DNA of 64,000 bases from Desulfovibrio subterraneus (GTDB lineage: Bacteria; Desulfobacterota; Desulfovibrionia; Desulfovibrionales; Desulfovibrionaceae). Positions 7,817-15,791 of this stretch are shown in pieces (within the stretch, counting starts at the first letter, position 1; each line of letters opens with the position of its first letter). The stretch spans positions 423,021 to 487,020 of the forward strand of contig NZ_BLVO01000016.1 of NCBI RefSeq assembly GCF_013340285.1. The letters run 5' to 3'. Both the position numbers and the translations under genes were made by a program. The notes below the pieces were generated by a model. The model was given only the letters and a program-made list of their open reading frames with translations. It was not told where the DNA came from and searched no databases.

Positions 7817-9013
7817 CTACTGGTTGGCATTCGGATCGGGCAGGGTGATGGTTTCGTGGAGTTCATCCGCAGTGACCAGCACGTCGAAGGGGAAATCAAA
7901 GCCTATGGCCTTTGCCGTGGCAAGGTTGAGGGCAATGGAAGGTTCAGACCGGACGAGCATGGAAAGAGATCTTGGCTGCGTGCCAGACAGCATGGCGTGC
8001 GCGAGATTGGATAGAAACTGCCCTGTGGGGGCAAAATCCCATGTGGAAAAGCCCATCAGCGCACCGGCCTTGACGTATTCCGAGCCGTCGCGCGCAAAGG
8101 TGGGTATCTTCCACGCATTGAGCTGGCCCAGCAGGGGGGCCATGCTGCTGCCCTCTATATCGAAGCAATTGAGCGGGCCTATGAAGAAGGCATCCATGCC
8201 CTGTGCGCGCAGCGCCTCAAGCCCCTTGCCGCATTCCTCGGCAGATTCCGACGAGGAAAGTCCGCCATACTCAGCAAGGGAAAAGCCCAGTTCGGAAGCA
8301 ATGGCCCGTGCATCGTCAACGGCCGAATAGACCTGTCCCTCGGGGCTGTCGTTGTACATTATGCCCATCTTCCTGAACCTGACCACGTCGTAGAAAACGC
8401 GGAACATGGATGACCAACGGTCCACCGTGACGCGGCAGGTGAAGTTGTCCACGCCGGAATCCTGCGCGCTGACCACAACGCCCGCTGCAATGGGATCTGC
8501 CATGCCCATGCCCAGAATGGGCGTTTTGCCGTTGTTGGCGGCGAGCAGTGCCTTGACCGCGGCTGTGCCCATGCCCACAACAAGGTCCAGATCGTTGCGG
8601 CGCATCAGCTCCGCAGCCCGATCCGGCAGTGTTTTCATGTTTTCCGGAGCCCAGCCGGGACTGATGAAGGCATCCTGCGGATAGTCGCAGCGTATGCCGT
8701 CCTTGCGGGCCATGGCGGATTGAAACGCGCTCCAGGTTCTCTCATACAGCCAGAAAGGACCGGCTTCGAGATAGCCGATGCGTTTGGTGACGGCCTGCTG
8801 ATTTGTTTCTCCGGCAGCAGGCTGCGCGCCTGTTACAAGAAACAGCAGAAGAACGAGCGAAGAAAGCAGCGGTAGGCGGCAGAAGCTGCACCGTATTGAA
8901 GCGGGGCGGGCAGACTGCGGGCCGGTCTGCGGTACGGCACCGGCTGCAGCAGCTCCGGGGAACCCGGAAAACTGCGCTGCCTCCGGTTGCGGAGCCTGTG
9001 TTGCGACGTGCAT
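7817..9013 (-). CDS. Exported ABC-type substrate-binding protein, PF04392 family (copy 1)
   Basis: 398 residues from the ATG at 9011-9013 (AAGGA 9 bases upstream). There is an unusually long N-terminal region before the hydrophobic stretch LPLLSSLVLLLFLVTGAQPAAG, which looks like the export signal, so a later start is possible. The mature part is a periplasmic-binding fold of the TrpX/PF04392 class: KRIGYLEAGPFWLYERTW, DLDLVVGMGTAAVKALL, TPILGMGMADPIAAGVV, MGIMYNDSPEGQVYS, FDFPFDVLVTADEL. The protein encoded at 13597-14784 shares the same landmarks (YFEAGPYWEF, MGTAATKALLAENNG, GIMYHDSPEG, ALNCFDW), so the two are paralogues within one gene run. The family often binds aromatic amino acids or small ligands. 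No cognate ABC permease is present; the downstream sensor-MFS starts 10 bp after the stop. Confidence 0.8.
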   Translation of the reverse strand: MHVATQAPQPEAAQFSGFPGAAAAGAVPQTGPQSARPASIRCSFCRLPLLSSLVLLLFLVTGAQPAAGETNQQAVTKRIGYLEAGPFWLYERTWSAFQSAMARKDGIRCDYPQDAFISPGWAPENMKTLPDRAAELMRRNDLDLVVGMGTAAVKALLAANNGKTPILGMGMADPIAAGVVVSAQDSGVDNFTCRVTVDRWSSMFRVFYDVVRFRKMGIMYNDSPEGQVYSAVDDARAIASELGFSLAEYGGLSSSESAEECGKGLEALRAQGMDAFFIGPLNCFDIEGSSMAPLLGQLNAWKIPTFARDGSEYVKAGALMGFSTWDFAPTGQFLSNLAHAMLSGTQPRSLSMLVRSEPSIALNLATAKAIGFDFPFDVLVTADELHETITLPDPNANQ

Positions 9014-9072
9014 GGGAGTCTGTCCTTGCTCACGGCTGTGTGAGCCCTTATCAAATCACATGGCCCGCATGG

Positions 9073-9240
9073 TTACTCGGGTTTCGGGCGCTTGCCGGAT
9101 GCTGCAACAACGAGCAGAAGCCCCACAACGGGGGTAAGCAGCATGCTTGCAAAAAAGTTGCCCCAGAAGCCGAAACGGGTGTTGATGCCAAGCAGTCCGA
9201 CAAGCGTACTCACGCATAATAGAATGAGCAGAAGTTGCAC
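9073..9240 (-). CDS. Small two-helix membrane protein, 55 residues
   Basis: A short gene read from the GTG at 9238-9240, with GAGAGG 6 bases upstream, ending in TAA at 9073-9075. It begins VQLLLILLCVSTLVGLLGI, turns through NTRFGFWGNFFAS, has a second helix LLTPVVGLLLVVAA, and ends with the basic tail SGKRPKPE. It sits 11 bp after the SPFH gene and 59 bp before the binding-protein gene, on the same strand, so it is part of the export operon. I do not recognise a family. The position suggests a small accessory subunit of the SPFH assembly or of the exporter. Confidence 0.7.
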   Translation of the reverse strand: MQLLLILLCVSTLVGLLGINTRFGFWGNFFASMLLTPVVGLLLVVAASGKRPKPE

Positions 9241-9251
9241 GGTTGCCTCTC

Positions 9252-10418
9252 TTATGGTTTTGGCGTTTTTGCCGCGTTGGGGGCCAGCAGGGTTTTATCC
9301 AGCCGTTTTATGAACTCCATGACGCTTTCGTCAGAGGGCGGCAAGTTTGCGTCTTGCTGCGTCTTGCCCTGTTCGGGCTGTTTGGGCTGTTCGGGCGTCT
9401 TGCCGTCCGTTGCCTTTGCAGATCCGGGTTTAGCCGGTTGAGCTGCGCCGGGTGTCCCGGTATCCTGTGTTGTACCGGCTTCCGGCGTTGTAGCAGCCGT
9501 CTGAGCCTTTGCAGCGTCGGGCAGGGCATCCGGAGAAGCCTGTTCTTTGCCTGCCGGTGCAGGGGCGGGCTGTGACTCGGTGTTCAGGATAAGGGGCAGG
9601 CCGTCCTTGCCGCCCACAACCACGATCTTGGCGTTGGGCGAGGCTGCCAGTTCCTTGGTGGCCCTTATGCCTTCATACCGCAGAAAGTTCGGGGTCATAT
9701 TCTTGTTCACGAGGCTCTGGTACATCTGGATGCCCTCGCCCTCAATGGCCTTGCGTTTCGCCTCCTGCTTTGCTTCGAGCAGCAGGTAATTGTAGCGCAG
9801 GTAGTTCTGTTCCGCGACCAGCTTGTCTTCTATGGCTTTGCGCAGCACCTCGGGCAGGGTGATGCTCTTTACGACAAACCCGTGGATGAGAATGGGAATG
9901 CGCCCCATTTCTTCAACGGCATCAACGAGCATCTGGTCCTGCAGTTCCTGACGGGCCGTGGAATACAGATCATCCGGTCTGTAGTTGCCTATGGTCTGGC
10001 GAACTGCCGAGTTCATGATGGGAATGATGACCTTGTTGCGGAAATTGGGGCCGATATCCTGATGCAGCGTGGGCAGTCTGTCACGTATGATCTGGAAACG
10101 CAGTGAAACCTGCACGTTGATGGTGAGACCATCCACGGTAAGCACATCGATATTCTGTGTCTCTTCCTGAATGCGGACATCGTAGATGTAGAGAATGTCC
10201 CACGGCTGGATGATGTGCAGCCCTTCGTTGTAGCTTCTGTCCAGCTGGGTACCGCCGAAGAAGCGCGAATAGAGCACGCCAAGCTCACCTGGCCGTATCG
10301 TTATCACGATGCTGGGCCACAGGAATGCGAGAATAAGCGTCAGGATAACGCCCGTGCACACAAGACGTACGCGGTTCCGGCGCAGCATGAGGCGGAATTT
10401 CGTATAGAGTTGTTTCAT
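9252..10418 (-). CDS. SPFH/band-7 (prohibitin-like) membrane protein
   Basis: I chose the ATG at 10416-10418, which overlaps the upstream stop by 4 bases (ATGA) and gives MKQLYTKFRLMLRRNRVRL followed by one membrane helix (VCTGVILTLILAFLWPSIV). About 388 residues. The SPFH domain follows (ITIRPGELGVLYSRFFGG, EGLHIIQPWDILYIYDVRIQEE, VLTVDGLTINVQVSLRFQI), then a long helical coiled coil (VAEQNYLRYNYLLLEAKQEAKRKAIEGEGIQ) typical of the family. The C-terminal 90 or so residues are a low-complexity Ala/Pro/Gln/Thr-rich tail ending in a predicted helix. Such proteins form large ring assemblies on membranes and organise proteases or transporters. Here it is coupled to an exported cysteine-rich protein and a peptide exporter. 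Confidence 0.87.
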   Translation of the reverse strand: MKQLYTKFRLMLRRNRVRLVCTGVILTLILAFLWPSIVITIRPGELGVLYSRFFGGTQLDRSYNEGLHIIQPWDILYIYDVRIQEETQNIDVLTVDGLTINVQVSLRFQIIRDRLPTLHQDIGPNFRNKVIIPIMNSAVRQTIGNYRPDDLYSTARQELQDQMLVDAVEEMGRIPILIHGFVVKSITLPEVLRKAIEDKLVAEQNYLRYNYLLLEAKQEAKRKAIEGEGIQMYQSLVNKNMTPNFLRYEGIRATKELAASPNAKIVVVGGKDGLPLILNTESQPAPAPAGKEQASPDALPDAAKAQTAATTPEAGTTQDTGTPGAAQPAKPGSAKATDGKTPEQPKQPEQGKTQQDANLPPSDESVMEFIKRLDKTLLAPNAAKTPKP

Positions 10419-11005
10419 TGATTCAACCGGTATGTTTGTTGTGTGTACTGAGCTGCACCCCGCCAGTAGACGTCCAGCGTGTAGTCTATGCACTGGCGTT
10501 CGAAAAGAATGCATCGTTCCCTGTCATTATCGGTTTGCCCTATGCAGAGATTGAAGAGCACGGGGCAGATGCCGACATTGAGAACGAACTCGCCAAGGCT
10601 CGGGCGGGAATGGATGGATTTGCGTGCAAGCCGGACGACTTCTTTGATGTAGGTATTGTTGCAGATCTTAATTCGCTGTGTGTAGTCGTGATATCCCTCG
10701 TAGCAGCTGAGCCGTTCACGGATTGCCTCTTCATTCTCTTGTGCATTGACGACTGAGGGCAGGGTCCGGCTGACTTTTCTGTAGCGGTCCCGCACAAGGT
10801 TGATGTTGGTTTTACCCTTAAGATCCTGCGCACGGGCCGTGGTGGTTTCTGCGGGGGCAAGAAGCAGGCACAGAAGCGCCGTGCACAGGCATATGCGCAC
10901 CGTGCGGGCTGCCGGAGTGCTGCGGAAAAAACGTGCGAGTCTGATGTTCCGGAGTAGCCGGACGGGCAGAATGCCGGACGGACGTGGTGCGAAGCAGGCG
11001 CTCAT
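10415..11005 (-). CDS. Exported six-cysteine protein of unknown function
   Basis: 196 residues; both ends overlap neighbours by 4 bases (ATGA at 11002-11005 with the exporter, and at 10415-10418 with the SPFH gene), so translation is coupled. A basic N-terminus and a hydrophobic segment (ICLCTALLCLLLAPAETTTARAQ) form a signal peptide with cleavage near residue 60. The mature part is helical and charged (LVRDRYRKVSRTLPSVVNAQENEEAIRERLS) and contains six cysteines (SCYEG, KICNN, GICPV, NLCIG, RCILF, RQCID), enough for three disulfides in the periplasm. I do not recognise the family. Its fixed position between exporter and SPFH protein argues for a periplasmic part of one machine. Confidence 0.72.
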   Translation of the reverse strand: MSACFAPRPSGILPVRLLRNIRLARFFRSTPAARTVRICLCTALLCLLLAPAETTTARAQDLKGKTNINLVRDRYRKVSRTLPSVVNAQENEEAIRERLSCYEGYHDYTQRIKICNNTYIKEVVRLARKSIHSRPSLGEFVLNVGICPVLFNLCIGQTDNDRERCILFERQCIDYTLDVYWRGAAQYTQQTYRLNQ

Positions 11006-12687
11006 CGGGTTCCTTCCTCGCTGTTTTGTGCGCCGTTGCGGAAGAAACCGTCCTGCATGGTCAGCACCCTGTCCGCAACATGGAAGAAGCGGTCGTCGTG
11101 CGAAATAGCCAGTACCGTGCCGCCCCGTCTGGTGATGTCCGGCAGCAGTTCCTCGTAGAAGAAGCGCCGGAAAACGGGGTCGAAATCTGCTGCAACCTCG
11201 TCAAAGAGATACACGTCACGTTCCTCCAGCAGGGCGCAGGCAAGGGCAAGGCGCTTGCGCTGACCTGCGGAGAGATCCAGCGTCGAGAACCTTCCGTCTT
11301 CCGTCAGGTGCACCTTGGTTTCAATGCGCATGGTGGCAAGCACCTCCTGCAGGCGCTCCGGCGTGACATGCAGGCCGAGCGGGCGCGAGAACAGGTGATA
11401 ATCCGTGGGAACCACGGTGAACAGGTTGCGGTAGGCTTCCATGTTAATGTCGGCAATGCGCGTGTCGTTCAGGATGATTTCTCCGGCGTGCGGGGTATAC
11501 AGTCCGGCCAGCACCTTCATGAAGGTGGATTTGCCCGATCCGTTGCCGCCGCCTATGAAAACAAGTTCACCTTTGTTGAGGGTGAATTCATCCACCGAAA
11601 TGCCGAAAAGGCGCATGTCGTTGCGGTCGTGATAATCGAAGCGGATGTCGCGCAGCTGCAGGTGGGAAAATTGTGGGATAACAGGGTCCGCATGCTGCCA
11701 GCGTGTCTGCACGCCCTGTTCCTCAAACCGTTCGGCAACGTTATCCAGCCGTGCTTCCACATCGGCCAGCTCGTTCAGGTTGAACTCCACCTTGGACAGC
11801 ATGGGGACAAAGCTGACAAGGCTGATCAGCGGGGTGAGGCTGAACATGCACAGCACCAGCAGGGTGGAGGTATCCTCCGGAGCAAGGTCGAGCAGCCCGG
11901 GCAGAAGAAACAGGATAAGGCCCAGAATTAGCAGGTTGAACATGGCGAAAAAGGAAATACCGAGCGCATGCTTGCCTTCCACCATCTCTCTGGCGTCGGA
12001 GGCGGTGTTCAGTCCGGGAATGATCTGGTTGCCGAACAGGTCGGTAGTTTTGGGCTTGTGCAGTTTGAGCTGCTGCAGGCCCTCTTGCAGGTCGCGCAGG
12101 CTTGCACTGAAATTCTGGTCCGCCTGCATGGCGGGGCCCATGTGGGCGTGCACGCTGTTCACAATCCGCAGGAAGACCCAAAGGCCCACGCCCATGAACA
12201 GGAACACGCATATGGTGCCCTGCACGGATACGGTGAGCATCTTGGCGCACGCCACGAAAATCATGACGATGTTGGCTGCGGTGGCCATGAGCATGCGCGC
12301 GGCTTCCACCACCAGTTCGCGCCCGTCGAGCAGAGCAGTCTGAACGCGGTTTTTGTCCAGCCTCTCGTATTCCAGCAGGGAGATGCTGCGCAGCTTTGTG
12401 GCAATGCGCATGCGCCATTCCATGATGCCGCGCAGGGCAATCTGCGCCGAGCGGCCTGTGATGTACCGGAACAGGAAGTAGAACGAGCCGAGGCAGATCA
12501 GAAAGGCGAGAAAGGTGTGGAATTGAATGCCTTCATCCGAGAGCTGCTCAAGTCCTTGCAGGACGGTGAACACGGCAAGCCCCTGCATGACGCCGGAGGC
12601 CAGACATGCAGCAGCAAGCCTGGGCCCTTCTGCGCCCGCCTGCGTGCGGAGGAGTTTGAGAAACAGCGAGTTGTTCAGTTGCAGCAT
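11002..12687 (-). CDS. Cyclic-peptide/siderophore-type ABC exporter (SyrD/PvdE family)
   Basis: 561 residues, one fused membrane-plus-ATPase half transporter. Six membrane helices occupy about 1-320 and the ATP-binding domain about 335-555. Walker A is GGGNGSGKSTFMKVL, the signature is LDLSAGQRKRLALACALLEE, Walker B is DVYLFDEVAADFDPVFR, and the H-loop is LAISHDDRFF. The short LSAGQ..RLAL signature and overall length match the cyclic peptide transporter family that includes SyrD (syringomycin) and PvdE (ferribactin). Those proteins move non-ribosomal peptides to the periplasm. No strong ribosome site precedes the ATG. It heads a tightly overlapping set (exported protein, SPFH) and is the best export candidate for the product of the synthetase genes that start 5.5 kb away on the other strand. 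Confidence 0.87.
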   Translation of the reverse strand: MLQLNNSLFLKLLRTQAGAEGPRLAAACLASGVMQGLAVFTVLQGLEQLSDEGIQFHTFLAFLICLGSFYFLFRYITGRSAQIALRGIMEWRMRIATKLRSISLLEYERLDKNRVQTALLDGRELVVEAARMLMATAANIVMIFVACAKMLTVSVQGTICVFLFMGVGLWVFLRIVNSVHAHMGPAMQADQNFSASLRDLQEGLQQLKLHKPKTTDLFGNQIIPGLNTASDAREMVEGKHALGISFFAMFNLLILGLILFLLPGLLDLAPEDTSTLLVLCMFSLTPLISLVSFVPMLSKVEFNLNELADVEARLDNVAERFEEQGVQTRWQHADPVIPQFSHLQLRDIRFDYHDRNDMRLFGISVDEFTLNKGELVFIGGGNGSGKSTFMKVLAGLYTPHAGEIILNDTRIADINMEAYRNLFTVVPTDYHLFSRPLGLHVTPERLQEVLATMRIETKVHLTEDGRFSTLDLSAGQRKRLALACALLEERDVYLFDEVAADFDPVFRRFFYEELLPDITRRGGTVLAISHDDRFFHVADRVLTMQDGFFRNGAQNSEEGTR

Positions 12688-12891
12688 CGAGTTTGTGCGT
12701 CCCGGATTTCGTATTTACACAAATGGTGGCCCGGCTTCCGGACCATGGCTGTCCTGTTTCAGGCGATGTATCGAAACCCCTGTTGTCCGTTTCCGGCAGC
12801 AGCGGGTTTTGTTCCCGCAGCAGAGACTGCCTTCCGGCAGCAGCGCTGAAGGCTTCGGATGTTTCCGGCCGCGGCAGGAACATCGGAAAGC

Positions 12892-12920
12892 ACCGGAAGG
12901 AGTATAGTACTCCCTCCGGT
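12892..12920 (-). terminator. Strong hairpin between DUF697 and exporter genes
   Basis: A 13-bp stem with one mismatch (ACCGGAAGGAGTA paired with TACTCCCTCCGGT) around a 3-base loop, 30 bp after the DUF697 stop. The T-tract on the minus strand is poor, so it may be an attenuator or RNA-processing stem, lowering the exporter relative to the two upstream genes, rather than a full stop. Confidence 0.5.
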
Positions 12921-12949
12921 GATCTTCCTGAAAACCTGACAGGAAAACG

Positions 12950-13555
12950 CTATGCAGGTGTGGCTGCCTGCTCTTCTGCTTTGGGCTCTTCCGCTTCGGC
13001 AGGAGACTTTTTGATCTTCTGCTTCATCTTGGAGACCATGCCCTTGCCTTCTTCCATCTTGGTCTTGAAGTAGGCCTTTGCCTCGTTCACATCAAGGTTG
13101 CCAAGGGTGCCGCCGTTTCTGAAGTGACGGTCGAAGACCCAGCCGAGGGCATAGGTGCTGGCACCGCCCATGATGCTGATGGTGGCGGCACCGGCGGTAT
13201 AGCCGATGACGGGAATGCTCTTCAGCAGGGAGGCAGCCAGCGGCACGCTGGCCGTGGTCAGTGCGCCGCCGCACAGGGCGGAGATGATGGACTTTGCGCG
13301 TTCCTTCTTGAATTCCACGCCGTGCGCCTTGGAAAGGGCATGGATCATTTCCAGCTGCACAGCCGTGAGCGCGGCAAAGTCCACAAGCGGAACAGGCACA
13401 AAGCCTACACCGATGGCGGCATACACGCGCTTGCGGATAATGGCATCCACAGCGTCTTCAGCGGGGCAGTTGCAAGGGGCTGCTTCAGCGTTTTCAACAG
13501 CTTCCGCTTCCAGGGTTGCGGCCTGTTCTTCAACGTCTTCATGCTTTTTAGCCAT
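12950..13555 (-). CDS. DUF697 (YcjF-type) membrane protein
   Basis: I used the second of two ATGs, 8 bases after GAGG; the first is only 2 bases from it. About 201 residues. An acidic, Ala/Glu-rich head (EDVEEQAATLEAEAVENAEAAPCNCPAEDAVDAI) is followed by the DUF697 core: IIRKRVYAAIGVGFVPVPLVDFAALTAVQLEMIHALSK, then hydrophobic helices GGALTTASVPLAASLLKSIPVIGYTAGAATISIMGGASTYALGWVFDRHF. It ends in a Lys/Glu-rich tail (KMKQKIKKSPAEAEEPKAEEQ). DUF697 domains are found with GTPases and stress proteins and insert into the membrane; their function is not settled. The gene lies 41 bp after the second binding-protein gene and is followed by a hairpin. Confidence 0.82.
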   Translation of the reverse strand: MAKKHEDVEEQAATLEAEAVENAEAAPCNCPAEDAVDAIIRKRVYAAIGVGFVPVPLVDFAALTAVQLEMIHALSKAHGVEFKKERAKSIISALCGGALTTASVPLAASLLKSIPVIGYTAGAATISIMGGASTYALGWVFDRHFRNGGTLGNLDVNEAKAYFKTKMEEGKGMVSKMKQKIKKSPAEAEEPKAEEQAATPA

Positions 13556-13596
13556 TGTCATAGCCTCATAATGGTCTTTTCAGGTTTTCAAGGAAA

Positions 13597-14784
13597 CTAC
13601 TGGGCCATAGTCGCATTCTGAACGCCCGCGAGCGTGGAATCGAAAATTTCATCGGCGGAAATGAGCAGGAGAAGGGGCAGGTCGATGCCGAGATTGCTGG
13701 CGGTAACAATATTCAAAGTTATCTTGGGCGTATATGATTCCTTTTCCAGAACTGCTGTCGGGGGGAGCAGATTCAGCCGTTGTCCTATGCGGTCGGCATA
13801 GAATCTGCCCAGCGGAAGATAGTTCAGGGTGGAGAGCCCCATGAGCGCGCCGCGCCGCACGTGGATGCTGCCGTCGCGGGCAAATGTCCGTATCTTGCGG
13901 CTGTTCAGGGTGTCGAACATGGGCTGCGGGTTGCCCTGCGTCCAGTCGAAACAGTTGAGGGCAGAGATGTAGAAGGCGTCCACTCCCTGATCCAGCAGGG
14001 CATTAACACCTTTGGTGCAGGTGTCCATGCTCTCCGCCTTGTCCAGATAGGGGTATTCCACAAGGGTGAAACCGCGTTCACGCGCAACCTCGCGGGCCTC
14101 GTTCACGTTGGAGTAGGAGAGCCCCTCGGGGCTGTCGTGGTACATGATGCCCAGACGGGAAAAGGGCAGGGCCTGATGGAACAGGGTGAACACCTTGTAC
14201 CACTTGTCGCGCTGATACTGGATGGTGAGGTTCGGGGCGGTTTTGCCCGTCTGCGCATCCACTATTCCCGCGCCCACGGGGTCGGCCACGTCAATGGACA
14301 TGATGGGGGTAATGCCGTTGTTCTCAGCAAGCAGCGCCTTGGTGGCTGCCGTTCCCATGGCGAGGATCATGTCCACGGACGAATTGGTCATGAGCTTTGC
14401 GGCTTCCCGCCGGTAGTCGGCGTTTGAGGCATTCCAACCCGGGCTTATGTACAGGCTTTGCGGAAAGTTCAGATGCTGCAGCAGGCCGCGCTGCTCGAGC
14501 GAGGCACGAACCTGTTTGTAGATGAGCGAAAATTCCCAGTAAGGTCCGGCTTCGAAATAGGCGACGGTTTTGAGAGGGGCAGTCGTGCTATTGCCGGTCG
14601 TGGCAATGGAGCTGGCCGGGCCGGTCGGGGAAAGGGGCGTGGTGCCTGCCGCCGTGGTGGCAGCAATTAGGGCAGCAGCGGGTGTGCCGGCGCATGCAAC
14701 CGGCACCGCATTGGCCGCCATGAAAAGGCAGAACGCGGCAAGGGCGGCAATATGCCGGAGAATGCTGGTGTGACTGTTCTTCAT
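13597..14784 (-). CDS. Exported ABC-type substrate-binding protein, PF04392 family (copy 2)
   Basis: 395 residues. Signal peptide: SILRHIAALAAFCLFMAANAVPVACA. An Ala/Thr/Ser-rich linker (about 35-70) precedes the binding fold, which matches copy 1 of the same operon at many points (VAYFEAGPYWEF, LAMGTAATKALLAENNGITPIMSIDVADPVGAGIV, LGIMYHDSPEGLSYSNVNEA, IDLPLLLLISADEIFDS). It is the first gene of the minus-strand export run. A perfect TATAAT (minus strand, 14822-14827) lies about 38 bp upstream, but I see no good -35. There is no ABC permease or ATPase for import nearby. The protein may be a periplasmic carrier or sensor ligand receptor paired with the sensor-MFS protein. Confidence 0.8.
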   Translation of the reverse strand: MKNSHTSILRHIAALAAFCLFMAANAVPVACAGTPAAALIAATTAAGTTPLSPTGPASSIATTGNSTTAPLKTVAYFEAGPYWEFSLIYKQVRASLEQRGLLQHLNFPQSLYISPGWNASNADYRREAAKLMTNSSVDMILAMGTAATKALLAENNGITPIMSIDVADPVGAGIVDAQTGKTAPNLTIQYQRDKWYKVFTLFHQALPFSRLGIMYHDSPEGLSYSNVNEAREVARERGFTLVEYPYLDKAESMDTCTKGVNALLDQGVDAFYISALNCFDWTQGNPQPMFDTLNSRKIRTFARDGSIHVRRGALMGLSTLNYLPLGRFYADRIGQRLNLLPPTAVLEKESYTPKITLNIVTASNLGIDLPLLLLISADEIFDSTLAGVQNATMAQ

Positions 14785-15013
14785 TGATCAGCCTGTCCGT
14801 AGTGCAGTTGTAATACACCCGATTATAGTGTGGTCGACAATGTATCAGACGAAAAGTGTTATAGTCTACATGAACTTGGGGCCGTTATAACTCCACAGGC
14901 GGCAACTCTTGCGAGCGCGGTCCGCAAGATGCTTCGCAGAGGTCCGCAAATAACAGAGTCAGCCGGTTCACTCTGCGTATAGGTACCGGCCGTTTTGCGT
15001 CAGCTGGCCCGGG

Positions 15014-15787
15014 TCATATCTGCTCTGTCACAGGGGCTGCATCCGGGAGGCGGAAAACGGCAACGTCAAGCTGCGGCGCGCACGCGGCCATGCTGCAGTG
15101 GTAGGCAGCCTCCGTGTTGATGTCGCGGACCGTCCAGCAGCCGGAACCTTCGGAGCCACCGGTTTCAGGCGTATCATCCGGAGGCAGCGAGATGAGCCAT
15201 GCATCCGTCTTACTGTCTGTGCAGACCTGAAAGCTGTCCATGGTCATGTTCAGTCCTGTACCTGCGGCTTTGAGAACGGCTTCCTTGCGGGTCCAGCAGC
15301 GGTAGAAGATGCGCAGGCGTTCTTCTTCAGGAACTGCGAAAACGCCCGCCTGTTCGTGCGGGTGCAGCGCGGCCGCAAGCACTTCCAGCTCCGGAACGGG
15401 GCGTATTTCTTCCACGTCTATGCCCACATGGCAGCTGCGGCACAATGCTGTCCAGACCATGCCGCCCGAGTGTGAGATGGAAAAGTCCACGTCTGTGTCT
15501 TCAAGCTGCGGCTTGCCCCATCGCGTAACAGAAAACGCTTCAGGTACGGGGCGGTTGAGCGCAGCCTCAAGACAGCGCCGGGCAAGCGCTCTGCCTACCA
15601 TATGCCGCGCGGCGTCTGCAGCGTGGATGAACCTTCCTGCCCGTTCTCTCTCATCCCTCGTCACAAAGGGCAGGCTGGCGGCTATCCAGTCCTGCGCATC
15701 ACCTTCCAGACGCAGCCCCACACAGAGAATTGCACTGTCCCCGACAGGGGGAACATGCAGGCTGGCGAGCGAGTCCGGCATGGCCAT
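15014..15787 (-). CDS. 4'-phosphopantetheinyl transferase (Sfp type)
   Basis: 257 residues. It transfers the phosphopantetheine arm of CoA to the serine of carrier domains and so would activate the six carrier domains of the two synthetases. Visible family motifs: RWGKPQL, DVDFSISHSGGMVW, HVGIDVEEIRPV (Mg-binding Asp and Glu), and FYRCWTRKEAVLKAAGTGL (W-x-KEA). It starts 4 bp after the stop of the type II thioesterase gene, and its ribosome site (AAAGG) overlaps that stop, so the two are co-translated. Pairing with thioesterase next to an NRPS locus is the usual arrangement for a cluster-specific activator. Confidence 0.93.
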   Translation of the reverse strand: MAMPDSLASLHVPPVGDSAILCVGLRLEGDAQDWIAASLPFVTRDERERAGRFIHAADAARHMVGRALARRCLEAALNRPVPEAFSVTRWGKPQLEDTDVDFSISHSGGMVWTALCRSCHVGIDVEEIRPVPELEVLAAALHPHEQAGVFAVPEEERLRIFYRCWTRKEAVLKAAGTGLNMTMDSFQVCTDSKTDAWLISLPPDDTPETGGSEGSGCWTVRDINTEAAYHCSMAACAPQLDVAVFRLPDAAPVTEQI

Positions 15788-15791
15788 GGCG

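Noticed and set aside
10215-10756. Plus-strand small frames within the SPFH and six-Cys genes
   Set aside because: They lie antisense to translationally coupled genes and have no ribosome sites.
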